The translations under genes were made by a program, and so were the position numbers. The notes under the pieces are model-generated. The model saw only the letters and a list, made by a program, of their open reading frames with translations. It was not told where the DNA came from and did no database searches. This document shows positions 26,701-35,700 of a stretch of 64,000 nucleotides of DNA, one piece after another. Each line of letters opens with the position of its first letter. Position 1 is the first letter of the stretch. The stretch is from Neoarius graeffei (Eukaryota > Chordata > Actinopteri > Siluriformes > Ariidae). Location of the stretch: positions 39,115,698 through 39,179,697 of the forward strand of contig NC_083577.1 in NCBI RefSeq assembly GCF_027579695.1, read 5' to 3'.

Positions 26701-29700
26701 TTTTCACTGCTTCCCGGCGAATCCAGAAAGATGAAAACAGTGGCGAGCTGCAGTTAAACAGGAAGATTGGATGCCAACAAAGTATTCCTGTGTGTGAAGA
26801 ACATTTTATATATCAGGTTAGTGTGAAAGCTCTATGTAACATTAAAATGTATATCTGGATGTGGGCTTTGGACAAGATAGCATGATTAGACTTAATGCTC
26901 AGCTACAGTAGCAGCATCTTTGTTATGTACTGATAACGTAGACTCAGCTAAACACCTTAAAATATGCTAGATCAAGGCTCTCGCTTGTTTGTTACTATTA
27001 GAAGTCTGCATGTGAGCTTGTCTTTGACATAATAAGGTTTTTTTCTTTATCAGGAATTTCATGCATTCTGGCATGAAACCTGCCTTGAAATACTGGCAGG
27101 TATCTGTACTTTTGTAAGTCTTTAGCATCTCTGGTGTATTTAGAAGTCCCAAATACTAAATAGTTCAGGATGTCGTAGTGTTCCAAATCCAAATCCGAAC
27201 ACTTTTCAAGTGGAATAAATACATTTGTGGGTAAATTAAGAAGCAGCCTTTATTTTTGTCCCATGTACACTTGAGCACAGCGAAATACCTCCTCTGCATG
27301 TAATCCAATCTGAAGCAGTGAACATGCAGTGCAACGTGGTACACACACACACAAAGTGAGTGAGTGAGTGAGTGAGTGAGTGAGTGAGTGAGTGAGTGAG
27401 TGAGTGAGTGAGTGAGTGAGTGAGTGAGTGAGAGAAGTGATCAGAATAAACAATAAATAAATACATTTGTGGGTAAATTATATGGATCTGTGATGCCTGC
27501 ATGTTTTAGCTGTTGGATGTAACGCAATAGGCTGGTATAATCTAAATTTTTAATTTATTGGCGCCATCTTGGTGTCACACAGTTCCATAGTTATGCTAGT
27601 TAAAGCTCTTTTTTTTTTTTTTTAAGCTCCTCACATTTGGCTATTTCCGTAGGGCTAAACTGTTTACCTTAAGGGGTAGGAACAGTCCCAAAGTGGAGAA
27701 AAGTGACCCTCAGCACATCAAAATGATCACATCTTGTTCACTTGATATTGTTCTTGTGAGACATGGGAAAGTCCCACGCACAATAAAAAATAAAAAAAAA
27801 AACAATAAATTGAAAATTTCAGATGTCTTTGCAGTGAGTACTTTTAAATGTATTTTGTAAATATAAATGAAGTTAGAATTTGATGCCTGCAACACACTCA
27901 AAAAAAAAGTTGGGACAGAGACAAAATAAGACTGAAAAGTTTATAAGATATTCAAGTAACACCATTTTGGAAGATTCCACAATAAACAGGTTAATTGCTA
28001 TCGTGATTGAATATAAAAGAAGCATGAACCAAAGGCTCAGTCTTTTGCAAACAAGGATGGGTCATGGCTCACCCCTTTGTATCAAAATTCATGAGAGAAA
28101 TGTTAATCAATGCAAAAAGAACATTTCTCAATGCAAGATTTTATGTCTTTCAAAATCTACAGTACACAATATTGTGAAAAGGTTCAGGGCATTCAGAGAC
28201 ATCTCAGTGGGTAAAAGGCAAGGTAGGAAACCACTGTTGAATGTGCATGACCTTCGAGTCCTCAGGCCGCACTGCCTGAGAACTGTCATGCTAAATGTGA
28301 CAAATATAGCCACATGGGCTCAGGAGTACTTTGGAAAACCTGCTGCTACATCCAGGAACGCAATCTGAAACTACATTATGCAAGGAGGAAGTCATTCGTC
28401 AATTCTATGCAGAAATGCTGCCAATTTCTCTGGGCCTGAACTCATCTCAGATGGACCAAAAGATCGTGGAAACATGTGCTGTGGTCAGAGGAGTCCACAT
28501 TTCAGCTTGTTTTTGAGAAAACTGGACGTTGAGTTTTCAGTGCCAAAGGTGAACACAACCATCCTGTTTGTTATCAGAGAAAGGTGCAAAAGCCAGCATT
28601 TGTGATGGTATGGGGTGCATAAGCACCCATGGCATGGGTGAGTTGCATGTGTGTGAAGTTACCATTGATGTATTGGGGCATATATTGGGATTTTAGAGAG
28701 TCATATTCATCAAGGCAACATCTCTTACCAGGAACTCCATGCTTATTTCAGCAGGACAGTGCCAGGCCTCATTCTGCACAGGCTACAACAGTGTGGCTTT
28801 GTAGACACAGAGTGCATGTGCTTGAATGGCTTGCTGCCAGTCCAGATCTGTCTCCTATTGAGAAAGTATGGAGCATTATGAAAAGGAGACTCAGACAACG
28901 GTGACCACGGACTGTTGAGCAGCTGAGGTCTTGTCTCAAGCAAGAATGGACCAAAATTTCCCCAATGATAAACTGCAACAATGAGTACCCTCAGTTCCCA
29001 TACAATTAAAAAGTGTTTTTAAAGGAAAAGTGATGTAATGCCATGGTAATAATGCCTCTGTCCCAACTTTTTTTTTTGCAGGCATTAAATTCTTATTTTG
29101 TTTATATTTACAAAATACAATTAAGTTGGTTAGTAAAACTATTGAAGATCTTTTCTTAGTACTTTTGTCAGTTAAATAAAAGTTCACATGAATTAACAAA
29201 TCAGAGGTTTTTGTTTTTATTGCATTTTGGAAAAATATCCCAACTTTTCTGAAATTTTAGTTATTATTAGAATAGATGTATCCATGTTCTGTGTACTTAG
29301 CCATACCTAGTTTTATTTTTCTTCATATCTCCTGCACGTCTAAAAGTTCTTGTAACAGAAAAGCCCTGTTCAATGCTGCAGTCCACAATTCCTATTAAAT
29401 CTAGACAGATCGTTCTGTTTCTAAGTAAAGGATATGAGTCTGTCCAATGTTGGTAAACATGACAATAGGCACAATAACATTCTGTGCTTTTGTCTTCTCG
29501 AGGTACGTCTGTGACAGGAGACCCACACACATGGTGTCGGCATTCTTTGAGAACACGATGGCATCCTTCCCCAAGCGCATGGAGCCCGACTTAAAACCAT
29601 TACCATAAAGACCCACTGGGACATGGCCTCTTACTGTCTTCTTATCACTGAAGCCAAAACTGAGAGAGAGATTTTATATATGTCAGTAAAAAGAGACCAT

Positions 29701-32700
29701 ATACTGTTTACACAAGAACAAATATGTAATTGAAGTGCTGCATTATCTACTTGTCCTCTGAAGGATAATGGAGGCTTCATGAGCACACTCCTACCTGAGC
29801 ATTTTATGCATCTTGTCATAATCCATGCCTTTTCCATTATCCATGAAGATAAGGCAGTCCTGGTCATTGACCATTGTTTTATTAATCCAGAATTGTTTTG
29901 CACTGACATCTGGGTCATAAGCATTGTCTGTCAATAAGGGAAAAAAAAGGAAAAATGTCAGTGAGAGTATTGACAACAACAATGCTGAGCAAACTACAAA
30001 CATGGCCACTCAATACTACAATGCCCATGAGCCACAGCACCCCCTATCACTGGAGTATTGAATGCAGCTGAAGTTCATCATCAATCAGCAACCACGCTAC
30101 TTAAACCTCTCTCTCACAAACACTCACTGCGAAGTATCGTTCTGTGTTCTCCAGTGCATACCGAGCCTTATCTCTCTGCCTGCCTATTGTTATTCTGATT
30201 CTCACTATCCTTCCTTGTTTACGCTTCCTGTCTTCTCTATGTTGTCCTGTTTGCCGATTGACCGACCCTCGCCTGTCCCTGACCACGATTCTAGTCTCAC
30301 AATTTGGCTTCGTGACTGTTTGTTCTCTGCTCTCCTCTGCAATTACATCTGTAAGTGCCTGCATCCTGACAGGATACTTTGCCTACACTGGATGTAGCCG
30401 AGGAGGCGAAACAAACCGCACTGAACGCTCAGGGACATTTGTTGGGAGAACATCGACAGATGCTTGTAGACCTCAACACATGGATAGCACAGCTTGCAGT
30501 TGTGATGTTGCAGGCCCTCCTTCCATGCCCTGAGACAGCTCCTGGCTCCGTAGTCCACCTCCCCGTCCTGGAGAGATTCACCGGTGATGCTCGCAGACTA
30601 CATTGCCCATGAGCCACAACGCCCCCTGTCATCGAAGTATTGAACATAGCTGAAGTTCATCATCAATCAGCAACCACGCTACTTAAACATCTCTCTCACA
30701 AACACTCACTGTGAAGTATTGTTCTGTGTTCTCCAGTGCATACCGAGCCTTATCTCTCTGCCTGCCTATTGCTATGCTGATTCTTGGTATCCTTCCTCGT
30801 TTATGCTTTCTTTCTTCTCTATGTTGTCCTGTTTGCCAATTGACTGACACTTGCCTATCCCTGACCACGATTCTAGTCTCACGATTTGGCTTTGTTACTG
30901 TTTGTTCTCCACTCTCCTCTGCAATTACATCTGTAAGTACCTGCATCCTGACAAAAAAAATCACATACTATCCAATGTTACTTCAGTGCAGTTTGCCTGT
31001 CATGTACAGTGGTGCTTGAAAGTTTGTGAACCCTTTAGAATTTTCTATATTTCTGCATAAACATGACCTAAAACATCATCAGATTTTCACACACGTCCTA
31101 AAAGTAGATAAAGAGAAACCAGTTAAACAAATGAGACAAAATATTATACTTTGTCATTTATTTATTGAGGGAAATTATCCAATATTACATATCCGTGAGT
31201 GGCAAGAGTATTTGAACCTCTAGGATTAGCAGTTAATTTGAAGGTGAAATTAGAGTCAGGTGTTTTCAATCCATGGGATGACAATCAGGTGTGAGTGGGC
31301 ACCCTGTTTTACTTAAAGAGCAGGGATCTACACTGAAAAAAAAATGGCCTGTTAAATTAACACAAAAAAATCGTGTACATCGGTTGCACTTATTAAAATC
31401 ATATCCACTAAGACCAATTAAGTCATGTTCAGTTAAACAGAACATGACTTAGTGGATATGATTTTAATAAGTGCAAACGATGTACAAGATTTTTTTTGTG
31501 TTAATTTAACAGGCCATTTTTTTCAGTGTATCAAAGTCTGATCTTCACAACACATGTTTGTGGAAGTGTATCATGGCATGAACAAAGGAGATTTCTGAGG
31601 ACTTCAGAAAAAGTATTGTTGATGCTCATCAGGCTGGAAAAGGTTACAAAACTGTCTCTAAAGAGTCTGGACTCCACCAATCCACAGTCAGACAGATTGT
31701 GTACAAATGGCGGAAATTCAAGGCCATTGTTACCCTCCCCAGGAGTGGTCGACCAACAAAGATCACTCCAAGAGCAAGGCGTGTAATAGTCAGCGAGGTC
31801 ACAAAAGACCCCAGGGTAACTTCTAAGCAACTGAAGGCCTCTCTCACATTGACTAATATTAATGTTCGTGAGTCCACCATCAGAAGAACACTGAACAACA
31901 ATGGTGTGCATGACAGGGTTGCAAGGAGAAAGCCACTGCTCTCCAAAAAGAACATTGCTGCTCGTCTGCAGTTTGCTAAAAATCACATTAGCAAGCCAGA
32001 AGGCTATTGGAAAAAATCTTTTGTGGACAGATGAGACCAAAATAGAACTTTTTGGTTTAAATGAGAAGCGTTATGTTTGGAGAAAGGAAAATGCTGCATT
32101 CCAGCATAAGAACCTTATCCCATCTATGAAACATGGTGGTGGTAATATCATGGTTTGTGCCTGTTTTTCTGCATCTGGGCCAGGACGACTTGCCATCATT
32201 GATGGAACAATGAATTTTGAATTATACCAGTGAATTCTAAAGGAAAATGTCAGGACATCTGTCCATGAACTGAATCTCAAGAGAAGGTGGGTCATGCAGC
32301 AAAACAATGACCCTAAGCACCATTCTACCAAAGAATGATTAAAGAAGAATAAAGTTAATGTTTTGGAATGGCCAAGTCAAAGTCCTGACCTTAATCCAGT
32401 CGAAATGTTGTGGAGGGACCTGAAGCGAGCAGTTCATGTGAGGAAACCCACCAACATCCCAGAGTTGAAGCTGTTCTGTATGGAGGAATGGGCTAAAATT
32501 CCTCCAAGCCAGTGTGCAGGACTGATCAACAGTTACCAGAAATGTTTAGTTGCAGTTATTGCTGCACAAGGGGGTCACACCAGATACTGAAAGCAAAGGT
32601 TCACATACTTTTGCCACTCACAGATATGTAATATTGGATAATTTCCCTCAATAAATAAATGACCAAGTATAATATTGTTGTCTCATTTGTTTAACTGGGT

Positions 32701-35700
32701 TTTCTTTGTCTACTTTTAGGACTTGTGTGAAAATCTGATGATGTTTTAGGTCATATTGATACAGAAATAGAGAAAATTCTAAAGGGTTCACAAACTTTCA
32801 AGCATCACTATATTCTCTGGAGTATTAACATTTTCAGTCAGCTCTAAAAAGCATAACTCTAAGTCAATCGTGAAAAAAAATCATTCATATCCTGTAATTT
32901 ATTTACTCTGGTTCAGGTAGTGGCAGATCCATAGCCTATCCTGAGAACACTAGGAATGAGACTGGGAATATACCATGAAACAAATGCAAGTCTATTGCAT
33001 GAATCCATTTTCATGGATATGCTAGGATCCATTGCTAGGGATATGTAAGTGATGTTTAATCCATCAACTAACATAACGCATGCTCATTCATGTGTACACA
33101 CACACACACACACACACACGACTCCTTCCTTTTGCATTCAGATTCAGAAGTATTTTAATTCTTTCTTGTCTGCATATTATGCATTCTCCATAAGGGTTAA
33201 GCCTCTAGAACTGCCCTTGTCAAACAGCCTGATTATTTCCTATAGTTCAGAATGTGGAATATTTCAACTATTTTGAAAAATGGTGCAGCCATCAATTGAT
33301 GAAGAAAGAAGAAAAGCATAAAGAAGCAGTTTTGACTCACCAATCAGTTCTGCTATGGCACTGAAGGGCCAGGTGTGGCTAGTGGAGTTTGTGTGCAGAT
33401 ACCGTGGACTGATCTTTAGGAGAAAACCAATATGATAATCAAGTACCTTGACACATCAAGCTGCTAGAAAAGATGAATAAATGTTCCAATATTTGCTTAG
33501 CTTTCCAGGTTTACACCTCCATGAAAGGGCAATTAATACTACAAAGCTATGGGAATCACCACCTCCTGAAGGAGGAATACATTTTCAAGATTCATTTTGA
33601 TTTAAATACAGGATTAGTCAAAATAATGTTAACACTTAAATGGTAGAAACCAATCGGATCTGTAGTGGAAGTTCATCAATGGCGTATTGCTGCACCATCT
33701 GGAAGTAGACGTCTGACGTCACTGTTGGGGTGTCAAAAAAAGTAGGCCCAATTATGCCAGCAGCGGTCACGGCGCACCACACATTCAGGAGAAAAATAAT
33801 CCATTCGTGTTAACATAATTTTGATGAACCCTGTATAATAATATGCCTTTCGCAAAGTCTCACAATGCTTTGAGAAGAACATATTAGTTCAATAAATGAC
33901 AAACAAAATGATCACAAAAACAACTCACAAAATGATAGCAAAAGCATTGTTTTACAGAGCAATCCCACCCACTCCTTTTTTATAGGCGAGCTGATCATTG
34001 GTGGAAGGAAGACAAGCTTCAAGTGTCATTTAAGATCCCATTCTCATTCATCATCTCATTATCTCTAGCTGCTTTATCCTGTTCTACAGGGTCGCAGACA
34101 AGCTGAAACCTATCCCAGCTGACTACGGGCGAAAGGCGGGGTACACCCTGGACAAGTCACCAGGTCATCACAGGGCTGACACATAGACACAGACAACCAT
34201 TCACACTCACATTCACACCTACAGTCAATTTAAAGTCACCAGTTAACCTAACCTGCATGTCTTTGGACTGTGGGGGAAAACGGAGCACCTGGAGGAAACC
34301 CACGCAGACAGGGGGAGAACATGCAAACTCCGCACAGAAAGGCCCTTGCCGGCCACGGGGCTCGAACCCAGATCTTATTGCTGTGAGGCGACAGCGCTAA
34401 CCACTACACCACCGTGCCACACAGATCCCATTCTAAGATCCAGAATATTTTTAAAACATTTTTTCAAAAAATTGTCACAGACCAAATAGTTTATTGAGTA
34501 GAATTAATGCTGTACTCATTCCACCTCTCTCTTAAACCTGTGAACACCAATAAACCATCACAAAACAGTTAACGATGATGAAATGAAAGTGATAAAGATT
34601 GAGAGATTATCTATTCTGCTATTGACCCCTCCTTCAGTTAATTATGCACTGTGGTCTTTGAATTTTTTTGAGCAAATTCTTTCTCAGTGACTTTACTGTA
34701 TAATCTTTCATACGAACTCTTCTATTTCTACAATTCATGATGGAGAAGTAGTGGTTCCAAGAAACTCTTGATGTATTGAATCAGAATGGATTGGCAATTA
34801 TGATTGCAAGCCTGATCACAGGCACATTGCCAACATATTTTAAACACTGAGTAACCTTCAACACATCTCAAAACTTTTCTTTTAAAAAAATTTGGAAGAG
34901 GCTGTTCTTTCTCATTTTATCTCCTTTTTAAAGAAACAAAGTAATGAAATAATGAAGTTTTCCATTCTGTTTTTTGCAGGACAGAATCCGCTCTCTAAAA
35001 TGTGACCAATGACCTCCACTACTCTACTCAGTGAGTGCCTGGAGCACGGCATCAGTGTTAAGGGTACTGTACTCAGTTGGTTTAATCTTTTTTTTTTTTT
35101 TTTTTTAAATCTTATAGCATTTTCTGTCAACATGGGTACCATTTTCTGCAACCACCACAGTCACTTCTGACATTCCCCCAGGCATTTTCATGTACATACT
35201 GCCACTGGGACACAAATGATACATAAACATGATATCATTATACATAAACATGAAGCTGTATTTTCTTCTGCCATCTGGTGGCCATTATTCTTTAAAGATG
35301 CTAAATGAGTATACTAGTGCATCTCAAAAAATTAGAATATTGTGAAAAAGTTCAATATTTTCCATCATTTATTTCAGAAAGTGAAAATGTTATATATTAT
35401 AGACTCATTACACATAAACTAAAATGTTTCAAGCATTTTTCTATTTTAATTTTAATCAGTATGGCATACAGTACAAAAACATAAAAAACCCATCTCAAAA
35501 TATTAGAATATTTCATTTCGAGTTTGAGTAAAACAGTATGAACACAGTGTATATCTCGATCTAGTTCAGTACACACAACCACAATCATGGGGAAGACTGC
35601 TGACTTGACTGTTGTCCAGAAGATGATCACTGATGCCCTCCACAAGGAGGGTAAGCCACAAAAGGTCATTGCTGAAAAGGGTGGCTGGAAAAGGTGCACA

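Larger units (their letters stand above)
26038..27843. mobile_element. TTAA-flanked 1.8-kb insertion with THAP and YqaJ-type fragments
   Basis: The left arm of the host transposon reads CCAACTTAA then foreign DNA; it resumes after TTTTAA as ATGTATTTTG, matching the intact right arm across the gap. TTAA is thus duplicated (26034-26037, 27844-27847). The ends AGGTTCTGACTGCAAAG and (inverted) AAGTACTCACTGCAAAG are similar. TTAA targets are used by piggyBac and Kolobok; Kolobok proteins carry THAP domains, which would fit. The class is inference. Confidence 0.55.
25909..29251 (+). mobile_element. Tc1/IS630-type transposon with long inverted ends, carrying a nested insert
   Basis: Ends CAGAAAAATTGGGATATTTT and, inverted, CAGAAAAGTTGGGATATTTT. 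The arms are about 210 bp with an inner copy of the GTTGGGACAGAG motif (27911 and about 29050), an IR/DR layout. The left arm is split by a 1.8-kb block (26038-27843). The transposase lies at about 27930-28980. The whole element sits in the U12-type intron of MORC3-like B. Confidence 0.78.
31007..32810 (+). mobile_element. Tc1-like transposon, family T copy 1 (with nested MITE)
   Basis: Terminal motif CAGTGGTGCTTGAAAGTTTG with its inverse at the right end (CAAACTTTCAAGCATCACTA), TA on both sides. Same family at 42372-43978, 59370-60977 and from 63838. A 198-bp MITE lies at 31331-31528. Confidence 0.88.

Noticed and set aside
29297..29435. Open frame and MORC-like residues just downstream of exon 4 ([17 protein letters not shown])
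   Set aside because: I first read this as a frameshifted continuation and a sign of a pseudogene. The true continuation (ILTHSLF...[10 protein letters not shown]) is the exon at 25567-25720, so the resemblance is chance.
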